Source of the DNA: Pelotomaculum sp.
GTDB taxonomy: Bacteria > Bacillota > Desulfotomaculia > Desulfotomaculales > Pelotomaculaceae
DNA: 37,849 nucleotides
NCBI GenBank assembly: GCA_018435055.1
Contig: JAHDOA010000054.1
Span: 1-37,849, forward strand
Direction: 5' to 3'
Shown: positions 26,120-33,760 of the stretch, one piece after another
Layout: each line of letters begins with the position of its first letter
How positions within the stretch are numbered: the stretch's first letter is position 1
Notes under the pieces: model-generated
Seen by the model: only the letters and a program-made list of their open reading frames with translations
Databases searched by the model: none
Told to the model about the DNA's origin: nothing
Program-made: the position numbers and the translations under genes

Positions 26120-26563
26120 TTATATGACACAAGTAATGTCATAGTCTTGTATTCTGAAAGAGTGATAATCACTGTATTCCGGCGCAGCATACTCCAGCGA
26201 ATTTCCATTTAGCCTGCCGCGCCACTTAACGACAACCTTTTGCCGCCGTGATATTTCTATGAATACCTTGATCGCGTCAATGTCATAGCGAGGATCAAAC
26301 AGGATTTCGTAGTCTTCAAGAAACGTGGGGTCATGGCATTCGGAGACGATCTTCATAATTTCGTCGTTAGCTTTCCGGCTTCGCTGGGACTGTGGGATTT
26401 TTAATAATGCCTCGGCCAGCTTGATATTCAGGTTCAGCGGGACAAATTTGCCGCTCTCCATTAGCTTTGCCACCCTGTTTGAAAAGGAGCAAAGGATGAT
26501 CGGGGTTGTAGCTTTTTTGAGCACATTCGTGTTCAGCATAGATACATTGATCGTGACTCCCAA
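26120..26563 (-). CDS. brxF: BrxF-like first gene of type 3 BREX, without a recognisable P-loop
   Basis: 147 residues. As I recall BrxF, a P-loop is followed by a strand 'iNvnl.LS..Ll.lp..qR', then 'EILFDP' and 'vvaWpG....g.L.YA.PghpeY'. The present protein has LNLNIKLAEALLKIPQSQRS, YEILFDPRYDIDA, KVVVKWRGRLNGNSLEYAAP and EYSDYHSF in that order, so the family is convincing. Where GxxGxGK[ST] should stand it reads PIILCSFSNRVAKLM, so nucleotide binding is probably lost. The start is TTG at 26563 with AGGAG eight bases upstream; ATG at 26539 is the alternative. It lies 27 bases before brxC. Confidence 0.75.
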   Translation of the reverse strand: MGVTINVSMLNTNVLKKATTPIILCSFSNRVAKLMESGKFVPLNLNIKLAEALLKIPQSQRSRKANDEIMKIVSECHDPTFLEDYEILFDPRYDIDAIKVFIEISRRQKVVVKWRGRLNGNSLEYAAPEYSDYHSFRIQDYDITCVI

Positions 26564-26599
26564 GTCTCATTACTCCTTTGCTCATGTTTCATGTCCTGA

Positions 26600-26706
26600 C
26601 TATAGCCAACCTATGGTCTTGGAAGTTGAAACGATTTCATCCAGAATACTGCACCATTTTTCCATTTCTTCTGTGGCTAACTCATCCCAGGGGGTAAAAA
26701 TAGATA
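26600..26706 (-). pseudogene. C-terminal remnant paralogous to the 29097-29525 gene
   Basis: The minus strand reads FTPWDELATEEMEKWCSILD then EI. The end of the 142-residue protein encoded at 29097 reads FTPWAELSTKELKKWCEILD then EI. The fragment runs on to a stop at 26602-26600. The nucleotide match is clear (for example CCCAGGGGGTAAA in both). Only about 25 codons remain, joined directly to the duplicated upstream segment, so the body of the gene has been deleted. Confidence 0.75.
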
Positions 26707-26792
26707 TTAAAAATACTCCAACCACTCTCTTGGCTGTTTATTTCCACATTATCCAATATTTCGATAAATTGCGCGGAAATCCTTTAGTTGTT
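26701..26792. repeat. Duplicated 92-base segment, copy A
   Basis: Matches 29582-29673 in the same orientation, including 29 identical bases around TTCCACATTATCCAATATTT and a shared end (CCTTTAGTT). Copy B lies just upstream of the 142-residue gene. Copy A abuts that gene's remnant, so the duplicated unit was the gene plus its upstream region. Confidence 0.8.
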
Positions 26793-26844
26793 TTGCAGAC
26801 TATTATTAATGAAGGATTATTATATTTTTCTAATGATACTAAAG

Positions 26845-26870
26845 AAAGCCGGTCTATGTGCACCGGCTTT
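26845..26870 (-). terminator. Hairpin terminator after the 103-residue ORF
   Basis: AAAGCCGGT and ACCGGCTTT form a perfect nine-base stem with an eight-base loop. It lies 25 bases past the stop of the minus-strand ORF at 26895. The U-tract is short (TTTCTTT), so termination may be partial; it could also work in the other direction. Confidence 0.6.
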
Positions 26871-26894
26871 CATGTTTGCTGGCGAATTTTTAAT

Positions 26895-27206
26895 CTAGAA
26901 TATGTAACCCCCCTGGCCGCTGGCAATAATATCAGAGTCAGAACTAAAGACGTAATTACCGCTGTTATAAAGATCAATATGTTTATAAATTCTTTCATAA
27001 CCTAAGCCGCTGTAACTGTAAAAACTAACTTCAACCATTTGGTTGGCAATAAATTTAACACAGGGCTCCCAGACAGCAGGCTTATTTTTAACCCACTCCC
27101 AATTATATGGCTCTAAATCAACTTCCTTATAACTTGCTTGATTTTCCCCATATAAAGGTTCCTGTCCGAGTATTTCATGAGTGCTCCAACTGCAACCATG
27201 CCACAT
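26895..27206 (-). CDS. Hypothetical protein, possibly a decayed fragment
   Basis: 103 residues, rich in Trp and Tyr (WEWVKNKPAVWEPCVKF and VEVSFYSYSGLGYERIY); no family recognised. The ATG at 27206 has no convincing ribosome site. The frame is open for five more codons upstream (EELEEFGA), which read like coding sequence, so the true N-terminus may be lost. A hairpin terminator follows. It could be a small immunity-like or phage-related protein; nothing in the sequence settles this. Confidence 0.4.
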   Translation of the reverse strand: MWHGCSWSTHEILGQEPLYGENQASYKEVDLEPYNWEWVKNKPAVWEPCVKFIANQMVEVSFYSYSGLGYERIYKHIDLYNSGNYVFSSDSDIIASGQGGYIF

Positions 27207-27314
27207 AGCACCGAATTCTTCCAGTTCTCTTCAACATCCCCCTTCACAAATCTTCAAGTTGAAGATGCTCTTTGCTGTACCTCGCTATTTTGTACCCAAA
27301 CTCCTCGGTCCTAA

Positions 27315-27620
27315 TTAAAGCTCACCAAAATGACACCATTTTTCCTCAGGCAAAGATCTTAAGAAAGCACACACTTCATTTAGCTGACCTTTGTTATCCG
27401 CCCAATGTAGGTGCTCTTTGAATCGTAGTTGCTTTTCAATTGGCGTAGAATAGTGCCAGGCACCTAATATAAGTGGCAAGGGCGGTTCCCATCCCCCGGA
27501 TGTTTTTTGACGCTTGTCCTTCAACATTTCGTATAATTCTTTCCAGGCCATTGGACATGGTATGACCCTTTTTTTCATAGTGCAATAATCCCAAAGAGTG
27601 TCCAGGGTTTCCTTTGGCAT
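27315..27620 (-). CDS. Small conserved hypothetical protein
   Basis: 101 residues from the ATG at 27620, which has AGGAG eight bases upstream; a longer 120-residue frame has no better site. It is rich in Trp and charged residues (TLWDYCTMKKRVIPCP, KTSGGWEPPLPLILGAW, RSLPEEKWCHFGE). I recall similar small proteins of unknown function in other bacteria, but no role is known to me. No membrane segment or signal peptide is visible. Confidence 0.65.
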   Translation of the reverse strand: MPKETLDTLWDYCTMKKRVIPCPMAWKELYEMLKDKRQKTSGGWEPPLPLILGAWHYSTPIEKQLRFKEHLHWADNKGQLNEVCAFLRSLPEEKWCHFGEL

Positions 27621-27700
27621 TATCTTCACTCCTCGTATCATCATTTTCGTTGAAGGGGATATGGGAATATACATCAATTATGCACCCCCAACAAAGATAT

Positions 27701-27868
27701 TTACTTAAAAAGTTTCCCGAGCAGCTTGCCCGTCGCCTTGCCGGCTGTTCTTCTTACTAACCTTTTTCCTACCGTACCTTTTCTAACCGCGTTCACATCG
27801 CCAAGAAGCTTGGCCAAACCGTACAGAAGGCCTCTGACCTGGCTGATGGAATCTCTTTTCCTGGCCAA
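27701..27868 (-). CDS. Small basic hypothetical protein with a TTG start
   Basis: 55 residues if started at TTG 27868, which follows a GGGGGGAG ribosome site at proper distance. The longer frame (69 residues, ATG 27910) has a less natural N-terminus. The product is basic and begins (L/M)ARKRDSISQVRGLLYGLAK, with LGDVNAVRKGTVGKRLVRRT further on. The Gly/Lys pattern at the end (AGKATGKLLGKLFK) suggests an amphipathic nucleic-acid- or membrane-binding helix. Short proteins of this look often accompany phage-derived genes; function unknown. Confidence 0.55.
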   Translation of the reverse strand: MARKRDSISQVRGLLYGLAKLLGDVNAVRKGTVGKRLVRRTAGKATGKLLGKLFK

Positions 27869-27978
27869 TATTTCTCCCCCCTTACAGCTAAATGGTAAAC
27901 CTCCTGGCATGACAACAGTATGTCTTGCGGATAAAATATTTTTATATTGGTCTGGTCAAATAGGTTACACATAGACCC

Positions 27979-29025
27979 TTAATACCCCGGATACCTTTCC
28001 CGCCATTCCCGGGTGTCTTGATACCCAGTCAGCAGATCATCTGCAATCTGCAGCGTAACCTCAGTCAATTCAACGTTTTCGGTCCAGTTTAAAGGAATTC
28101 TGCTTAATCCTAAATACGCGCCCAGGATATTACCGGTAATGGCGCCGGTGCTGTCGCTGTCGCCGTTATGGTTAACTGAAGCCGCCAGCGCTTTCTTGAA
28201 ATTGTCCTGATACTTCAATGCACAATATACTGCAATCGCCAGGGCTTCCTCACCAACCCATCCTTCTCCAAGCCGCGTTATAGCCTCGACAGGGGGAAGC
28301 CCGCCGTTCGCCAGTTCAACAGCCTGGTTCAGGCTGCCGGCGCATTGATCATGGCCAGCATGGGCTTCAAGCTCGCCAATTGTATCTTTAACTGCAGTTT
28401 TAATATCCTGCCCGGCAATAATTGAAGCAATAATACAGGCCAAGGCGCCTGCCGGCAAATAACCTGACGGATGTCCATGTGTAAGGGCGGCAAATTCAGC
28501 CGCCATATTGAAGGCGTTTTCTTTTGGATAAAACAAACCTGCCGGAGCAACCCTCATTACACCCCCGCAGCCTTTGCTATCATTAATGGGTTCTTTTATG
28601 GTCCCTTGTTTTTTGCTGTTAAGGGCTGACAGGCATGTACTTCCAGGCGCCCTTACTGCATGAAGGTCTTTTACGCCCAAAAGCCAGCCGTCATAAATCC
28701 ATTCGTAATCACTGCTTCTTGAATACCCCTGGGTCGACAGCCAGCGCTGATAAGCAAAGAAAACAACTGACGGCGGATGGCAGATCCCTTTTTGATTGCC
28801 TCTGGTTTCTGCTCTCAAGATTCCTTCAGCGGTAAAAAGAGTCATTTGCGTGTCGTCGGTAATCTCTGCCCGGCCATGGAACTGCAGCTGCAGGTCCTGA
28901 ATTCCGTCAGGCCCGTACCGGCGGATTATATCGCTATATTTCATAAATTCAACAGGCCAGCCCAGGGCGTCGCCAATAGCCCCGCCCATCAGGCAGCCTC
29001 TAAAGGATTCCCGGTTTCTTTTCAT
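27979..29025 (-). CDS. ADP-ribosylglycohydrolase (DraG/ARH family)
   Basis: 348 residues from ATG 29025, preceded by AAGGTGAGG; a start 15 codons earlier (29070) is possible. The family N-terminus is RGCLMGGAIGDALGWPVEF. The first metal-binding block is ITDDTQMTLFTAEG, followed by SKGCGGVMRVAPAGL, LTHGHPSGYLPAGALA and the second metal block NHNGDSDSTGAITGNILGAYLG. All Asp and Thr/Ser ligands for the two Mg or Mn ions are present. The enzyme removes ADP-ribose from proteins, nucleic acids or small molecules in the cytosol; the substrate cannot be told. No ADP-ribosyltransferase gene is visible next to it. Confidence 0.93.
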   Translation of the reverse strand: MKRNRESFRGCLMGGAIGDALGWPVEFMKYSDIIRRYGPDGIQDLQLQFHGRAEITDDTQMTLFTAEGILRAETRGNQKGICHPPSVVFFAYQRWLSTQGYSRSSDYEWIYDGWLLGVKDLHAVRAPGSTCLSALNSKKQGTIKEPINDSKGCGGVMRVAPAGLFYPKENAFNMAAEFAALTHGHPSGYLPAGALACIIASIIAGQDIKTAVKDTIGELEAHAGHDQCAGSLNQAVELANGGLPPVEAITRLGEGWVGEEALAIAVYCALKYQDNFKKALAASVNHNGDSDSTGAITGNILGAYLGLSRIPLNWTENVELTEVTLQIADDLLTGYQDTREWRERYPGY

Positions 29026-29096
29026 CCCAGCCTCACCTTTCTTATCCTGAAAAACTTCCAGACGGCGCATGTTTTATCCCCGCAAAATTAACCTTT

Positions 29097-29525
29097 TTAA
29101 ATTTCATCCAGAATTTCGCACCATTTCTTCAATTCCTTTGTGGATAACTCAGCCCAGGGGGTAAAGACGGAATTTGTAACACCTTCTTTTATATAAGCTT
29201 CGTATTCGTACCGTTCTAGATATCCACCGAAATCAGTGTAATATTCAATGTCAGGCTCACACCCGGCTTCAACCATTTCTATTATTTCATTATCGCATTC
29301 ATTTTCGTCAAATTCTTCACCGTCTATAGCCTTTAAAGCTTCTTCATATTCTTTTTTAGTCAGCACCTTGGGGTCAGATTCATCATGGGGGACCCCGCCA
29401 TAAAAACCTTCATCCGTGAGATAATATGCTGTACCGCTTACCCCGTAACCACTTGTTTCATCTGAAATCCACAGCATTCTATCTATGCTGGATAAACGCT
29501 CAAGATAATCATCTCTTTTTGACAC
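29097..29525 (-). CDS. Acidic hypothetical protein with a decayed paralogue nearby
   Basis: 142 residues, very acidic (EEFDENECDNEIIEMVEAGC), with an aromatic middle (DIEYYTDFGGYLERYEYEAY) and a C-terminus TPWAELSTKELKKWCEILDE. No family recognised. Acidic, single-domain proteins of this size are common among immunity and SMI1-like proteins, but I see no diagnostic motif. The C-terminus and the upstream 92 bases are duplicated at 26600-26792, so this was once a tandem family. It lies 26 bases upstream of the 29070 start candidate of the glycohydrolase, so they may be co-transcribed. Confidence 0.6.
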   Translation of the reverse strand: MSKRDDYLERLSSIDRMLWISDETSGYGVSGTAYYLTDEGFYGGVPHDESDPKVLTKKEYEEALKAIDGEEFDENECDNEIIEMVEAGCEPDIEYYTDFGGYLERYEYEAYIKEGVTNSVFTPWAELSTKELKKWCEILDEI

Positions 29526-29581
29526 TTTTGATACCCCCTGTTGTTATTAAAGCAATGAAGACAATGTCAACTTCTGCCGAG

Positions 29582-29673
29582 TAGATATTAAAAAACAATC
29601 CGGCTACTCTTCTGGGTGGTTATTTCCACATTATCCAATATTTCGATAGATTGCGTGAAAATCCTTTAGTTAT
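29582..29673. repeat. Duplicated 92-base segment, copy B
   Basis: Same-orientation match to 26701-26792 (29-base identical core, then scattered differences). It begins about 57 bases upstream of the start of the 142-residue gene and probably carries its promoter region. The 157 bases from here to the next gene hold nothing else identifiable. Confidence 0.75.
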
Positions 29674-29829
29674 TCGAGGCGGTACAGAACGGCACAATTA
29701 CCCAAGAACAAGGGGAAAAGATGGCTGAAATTACCACTTGTGGTATTTGTGGTGGGTTCGGTTTCCCGGGCGGTAAGGGCAACCAAAAATAATGTAACCA
29801 GGATCTGGCGGGGCCCTGGGGCATTATAT

Positions 29830-31062
29830 TCATTTGCCGCAGCACTTTTTATGTTTCTTACCACTACCGCATGGGCATGGATCATTCCGTCCAACCTTAG
29901 TGCGGGTAGATATCCCAATCACATTCGAATCCCCCCTAACAATTTTAAAGGGCTCGGGCGGCAAAGGTTTTAAGAACTTCTTTTCCTCCTGAAACAACTC
30001 ATTGGGGGTATGCCCTTTTAGCACCCACTGACGGGTATTATTATGCAATTCCATTATCTTTTCAGCTAACTGCTGTACAAATTCAAATGACGGAAACTCC
30101 ATCCAACTCTGCAAGTATTGAATAATCAGTGCCGGCTTAGAATCTGCATTGATCATGTTAGTTATCTGCAATGCGATTTCATTTGTTTCCTCATCAGATA
30201 ACTTGTAATGCTTTAAAAGAAATCTAATAAAGCTGTTCATTTCCGGAGTTATGTCTACATAATTCGGAACACCGGCTTTTAGCAACTGCTTTTTTGTAAA
30301 AGGATAATAATCAACACCCGGTCTCATTATATGTTCATCAACAATTTTCTTTGCATCGAAAACCCTGTCATCCTGATAACCATATGGCGTGTAACGAGCC
30401 TGGCCATAAAAATTACAAGCAAAGGACATTACATTCCTATATTCCAGAATGTCAACTTCTTGATACGTATGCTCTTTAATCTTTTCCTTTATGCGCCATA
30501 CATCCATAACACCATAATAATAAAGCAGCCCATGGGTTAACTGTATCCACTCGGTATTGCGCTGAACTATGTTTTTTAACTCACTGCTGTCTATCTGAGA
30601 GAAAATGTTTATCAGTTCACTTGGCATAAACAAAACTTTTTGATCACCATATAATCCTGGGAAGATAATACTGAATTCCATGAATGATTCCGCATTCTTA
30701 ACCGAAATACCTGTGTCTGGAATAACTCCCGAACTATTGATGATCATTTTGATAAAGTCATACCTGCCTTGATCCAATGTAAATATGAACTTCTTGATTT
30801 TCAAAGGAATCAATTTGGCAAGCTCCGATGCTAGCTCTGCCTTTTTGAAAGAGCTTAAACCTCTGAAATCATAGTTTTTTCGGATTATATCCATTTCAGA
30901 TTTTGTTAACCCGTTAATGGCGTCATAAAGGCTGCATGGGACATCAACCTTCTTCCAAAGCCGCTTCTCTCTGTTTTCCTGCAGTTTTTGGCTATAGGCC
31001 TTGGCATTTTTCAATGCGCATATGAGGGTCGCTTCTGTTTTCTTATCAATTTTATCATTCAT
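29830..31062 (-). CDS. SEC-C motif protein of unknown function
   Basis: 410 residues. The C-terminus RNDPCPCGSGKKHKKCCG is the zinc-binding SEC-C motif (C-P-C-G-S-G-x-K-x-K-x-C-C) known from the SecA tail and many stand-alone proteins. The remaining 390 residues are predicted mostly helical, for example ALKNAKAYSQKLQENREKRL, and resemble no family I know. The gene has GAAGGAAC upstream of its ATG. SEC-C domains generally mediate protein or nucleic-acid contact; they occur in some defence and stress proteins. No membrane segment is visible. It appears intact. Confidence 0.8.
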   Translation of the reverse strand: MNDKIDKKTEATLICALKNAKAYSQKLQENREKRLWKKVDVPCSLYDAINGLTKSEMDIIRKNYDFRGLSSFKKAELASELAKLIPLKIKKFIFTLDQGRYDFIKMIINSSGVIPDTGISVKNAESFMEFSIIFPGLYGDQKVLFMPSELINIFSQIDSSELKNIVQRNTEWIQLTHGLLYYYGVMDVWRIKEKIKEHTYQEVDILEYRNVMSFACNFYGQARYTPYGYQDDRVFDAKKIVDEHIMRPGVDYYPFTKKQLLKAGVPNYVDITPEMNSFIRFLLKHYKLSDEETNEIALQITNMINADSKPALIIQYLQSWMEFPSFEFVQQLAEKIMELHNNTRQWVLKGHTPNELFQEEKKFLKPLPPEPFKIVRGDSNVIGISTRTKVGRNDPCPCGSGKKHKKCCGK

Positions 31063-31091
31063 TAAGGTTCCTTCTTTCCAACCGTCTGAAG

Positions 31092-31116
31092 TGTCAGGGT
31101 GACGGGTTTGTTGACA
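31092..31116. repeat. Degenerate REP-type hairpin
   Basis: TGTCAG and TTGACA arms flank GGTGACGGGTTTG. The pattern matches the REP hairpins at 34146-34170 and 37714-37738 (TGTCAA GGGGACGGGGTTG TTGACA) with four or so changes. Confidence 0.6.
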
Positions 31117-31177
31117 GAATTCGGATCGCTTCTTCTTCTAATTCCACATCTTCCCCGTCGGCGGTTCTAATAGCCAT
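31094..31177 (-). pseudogene. 27-codon gene start cut by a REP element
   Basis: ATG GCT ATT ... gives MAIRTADGEDVELEEEAIRI, then LSTNPSP and a stop, with the last codons lying inside the REP hairpin at 31092-31116. It has no good ribosome site. The acidic peptide looks like real coding sequence that was truncated when the REP element arrived; the gene family is unknown. Confidence 0.35.
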
Positions 31178-31343
31178 TTGTGCAGTACTACAATGATATG
31201 CAATTAATTATTACTGTGTACCTACAGCTTGAGCCACGACAGTAAAAACACCTCTTTGTTTCTAGAATCTCACCACGCCCTTTAGTAAAGGTGTTGCAAA
31301 TATTATAACAGGGCAATAAATGCTTTTTTCACCCTTCGTTTCC

Positions 31344-31446
31344 CTATTCTTTTTCTATTGAATTTGACAAGAGTAGATCCTTTAATTCATTAGCTACCTG
31401 AAAAGCACTTTTACCATCAACGTTTTTCAGGATCTTTGCCTTTGAG
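31344..31446 (-). pseudogene. Short C-terminal coding scrap
   Basis: An open stretch without a start codon reads ILKNVDGKSAFQVANELKDL, then LLSNSIEKE and a stop. The D-G-K-S-A-F-x-V-A pattern recalls the end of an ankyrin-type repeat, but the piece is too short to be sure. The surrounding 31178-31460 region has no other gene-like content. Confidence 0.3.
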
Positions 31447-31460
31447 TGGTCACATATCCG

Positions 31461-33050
31461 TTACTTGCCGGTTCTCAGTACAGGCATATCGGAGTTGTGC
31501 AAAACGCCTTTGGACAGCGCGAAGCAGCCTACCGCAGCCAGCAATTCCCATAAGGCCAGCACCCCCAGTCCGATCAGCACACCGGTCCCCTCAACCATAC
31601 TGCCAAGGACAGTGGCGGCAATCAGGCCGGGCAGCATAATGACGATCACCGCAATAGTGTAAATGAAAACCAGGAGTCCGGCGCTAATGTCCGCGCCTGT
31701 CCAGCGCAGGGAAAGATAGTTTATGCCCAGCAATAAAAATGAAAACAGAGTGTAAACCGCAATGGCCTCAGCAACCAGCCATAAAGGCTCTTCCATGATC
31801 AAGCCCGCGATGCCGAAAACAACCAGGCTTTCCACCAGTACCTTGAACACTATTTCCAGGTTGCTCCAAACGATTTTCTGAAAAGAGCTTTCGGGAATCA
31901 GATAGAGATAATGTATATAAAGCTCTTTGAGGCCGCGCCCTGTTCCAATCATGAAGATCTGCATCCACATGAGGATTTGCAGCAGAATGAGGATCCGGCC
32001 GTCCCCGCCGCGCTGGAACAAAGAAAACAGGGCCGCGCCTAATACCAAGATTACGGACGACACTCCCCAAAGACCGAGCCGGTTGGCACGAAAAGATTCC
32101 CGCAGGTGCTTATAAAAAATGGCGCTGGGTCCCAGACCGCCGATACCGGTTTTGACAACCTTCACTTTTTTCGCCGATGAGGCTTCCGGGTTGATCTGCC
32201 CTTCGGCCAGGACGCGCTTTCTCTCAAACGCAGTTTCCGTAGCGACCAGCACGTCTTCATAATAATCGGGATTGCTCAAGGCGATGTAGAGGACCAGCAG
32301 CGCTCCGGACAGTACAAGCAGCCCGAAAAACAAGAACCCGCTGCCCGTATCGCCGGAAATCAGGGAAACGGCGCCTGCCGACGCCCAGCCGGCCACAGGC
32401 GTCCAATCGGTGAGGGGCGAACGCAGCGTATTTTCCAGCGCCGGAAGAAGAGCACCCGTTCCTGCAATCTGCACGCCGGTATAAACAAGAAGCGGGAGAA
32501 AGGCCGCCACGGCCAGTATTCGGACAACCAGTTTCCGCCCCGGTTTTCCGTTGGTCAGGCTGTAGATCAGAAGCGACAGAATTTGAAGCACACCGACGGC
32601 CAGCATAAAGCCGAGCAGTACCAGGAGCACCGCATCAAACCCTACACCGAAGCCCGTGCTGAGGGAATTGCTTTGAAACAGGATAAAAAAGCCCGCCAGG
32701 AAAGCCGTTTTCGCCATGCGCACGATCCCGTACATAAGGATCAAGCGGGAACTGACCGGTGAAACAAACAGTAAGTTGACATCGTTCATGTCGAAAATAG
32801 CGTCTCCGTTGGCCAGGCCCTTTTGGATGGCGAGCACGACAAACAGCAGGATCAGTAGGAACAGAATGCCCTTGAGCCAGACGAGATCAAGGGAGCCGGC
32901 CGCGCTTTGGCGCGTAAACAGGGAAAGCAGAAAAATCCCGCCGATCCCTGCAATCACAAGCACCCATAACGCCAGCTTCGCCGGTTTCCGCCGAAGCTCC
33001 AGCAGAGTATTTTTGGCGCTTTTGACCAGCAGAAAAACAAGACTGTTCAT
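31461..33050 (-). CDS. ABC exporter permease, multi-pass membrane protein
   Basis: 529 residues with about a dozen hydrophobic segments, for example LALWVLVIAGIGGIFLLSLF (about 26-45), GILFLLILLFVVLAIQKGLA and IYTIAVIVIMLPGLIAATVL near the end. A cytoplasmic charged loop (ERKRVLAEGQINPEASSAKK) divides the protein in two. The sequence pattern with FDMNDVNLLFVSPVSSR near residue 90 is that of putative ABC exporters of the bacitracin/lantibiotic or ABC-2-like class. The ATG overlaps the ATPase stop by four bases, so the two make one transporter. The substrate cannot be inferred. Confidence 0.85.
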   Translation of the reverse strand: MNSLVFLLVKSAKNTLLELRRKPAKLALWVLVIAGIGGIFLLSLFTRQSAAGSLDLVWLKGILFLLILLFVVLAIQKGLANGDAIFDMNDVNLLFVSPVSSRLILMYGIVRMAKTAFLAGFFILFQSNSLSTGFGVGFDAVLLVLLGFMLAVGVLQILSLLIYSLTNGKPGRKLVVRILAVAAFLPLLVYTGVQIAGTGALLPALENTLRSPLTDWTPVAGWASAGAVSLISGDTGSGFLFFGLLVLSGALLVLYIALSNPDYYEDVLVATETAFERKRVLAEGQINPEASSAKKVKVVKTGIGGLGPSAIFYKHLRESFRANRLGLWGVSSVILVLGAALFSLFQRGGDGRILILLQILMWMQIFMIGTGRGLKELYIHYLYLIPESSFQKIVWSNLEIVFKVLVESLVVFGIAGLIMEEPLWLVAEAIAVYTLFSFLLLGINYLSLRWTGADISAGLLVFIYTIAVIVIMLPGLIAATVLGSMVEGTGVLIGLGVLALWELLAAVGCFALSKGVLHNSDMPVLRTGK

Positions 33051-33760
33051 GGCTTGTCCTCCTGGCCTTTTCCTTCCGTGATGGTGAAATATACGTCTTC
33101 AAGGCTTTGGCCGGCCGCGAGGTCCGTACGGCGGCAAACGCGGGCAATCCGGCCCTTGACCATGATGTAGGTTACATCCCAGTCTTCCTCCACGCTTTCG
33201 ATCATATGGGTGCTGACAAGCAGGGCGCAGCCGCTGTCCCGCAGCTTAGCAATGACCGCTTTCAGTTCGCGGATCCCATGCGGGTCAAGGCCGACCAGCG
33301 GCTCATCCATAATGACAGCTTTGGGCTGGGGCAGGAGCGCACAGCAGACACTGACCTTCTGCTGCATTCCCTTGGAAAGCTCTTTACCCAGCTTCATTTT
33401 TTTATCGTCCAGCTCAAAGCGGCGAAGCAAGGCCTCCCCTTTTTCCTCCCAGGCTTCCAACCGGTACGCTTTAGCAATAAACTCCAGGTGCTCGGCCACC
33501 GTCAACATCGGATACAGCACGGGAAACTCCGGCACATACCCCAAAAGCCGTTTCGCCTCCACCGTATGATTCTCATGCCCGTCGATGGTAATGGCGCCTT
33601 GGAAACGCAGGAGGCCGCAGACTGACTTGATCAGTGTTGATTTGCCCGCGCCGTTGGGGCCTAGCAGTACGGCCAGCTCACCGCGGCCCACGGACAGGTT
33701 GATGTTGTCATTGGCCGCCAGCTTGCCGTATTTTTTGGTCATGTTCCGGACGTCAATCAT
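33047..33760 (-). CDS. ABC transporter ATP-binding protein
   Basis: 237 residues. Walker A is GPNGAGKST (about 34-42), the Q-loop region LLGYVPEFPVLYPMLTVAEH, signature LSKGMQQKV (about 129-137), Walker B AVIMDEPLVGLDP and the His switch STHMIES. It powers the permease encoded immediately downstream. It is a typical single-domain CcmA/BcrA-like subunit. A 61-codon frame upstream (33757-33942) overlaps the start and has no supporting features, so I did not call it. The start lies just before MIDVRNMTKKYG; no strong ribosome site stands out beyond GGGAGA. Confidence 0.95.
   Translation of the reverse strand: MIDVRNMTKKYGKLAANDNINLSVGRGELAVLLGPNGAGKSTLIKSVCGLLRFQGAITIDGHENHTVEAKRLLGYVPEFPVLYPMLTVAEHLEFIAKAYRLEAWEEKGEALLRRFELDDKKMKLGKELSKGMQQKVSVCCALLPQPKAVIMDEPLVGLDPHGIRELKAVIAKLRDSGCALLVSTHMIESVEEDWDVTYIMVKGRIARVCRRTDLAAGQSLEDVYFTITEGKGQEDKP

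Larger units (their letters stand above)
11935..26563 (-). other. Type 3 BREX defence operon with two embedded accessory genes
   Basis: Eight minus-strand genes in the order brxF-like, brxC, UDG-like, pglX-type methylase, PrrC/RloC-like ATPase, SNF2 helicase, pglZ, brxA-like. Known type 3 BREX loci have brxF-brxC-pglXI-brxHII-pglZ-brxA; removing the UDG-like and PrrC-like genes leaves exactly that order. Junctions are 27 bases, 9, 90, 3, a 4-base overlap, 3, and a 1-base overlap, so it is one transcription unit. All core enzymes keep their catalytic motifs except the brxF-like gene, which lacks a recognisable P-loop. The promoter upstream of 26563 is not obvious. Confidence 0.85.

Noticed and set aside
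11935-26563. DISARM instead of BREX, because of the DrmD-like helicase and the methylase
   Set aside because: No DrmA, DrmB or DrmC homologue is visible, while PglZ, the large BrxC-type ATPase and the BrxF/BrxA-like ends are present in type 3 BREX order.
26325-27005. A 226-codon plus-strand frame over the brxF start and the remnant region
   Set aside because: It spans brxF antisense, a paralogue stub, a repeat and a terminator hairpin. A real gene would not run through all of these.
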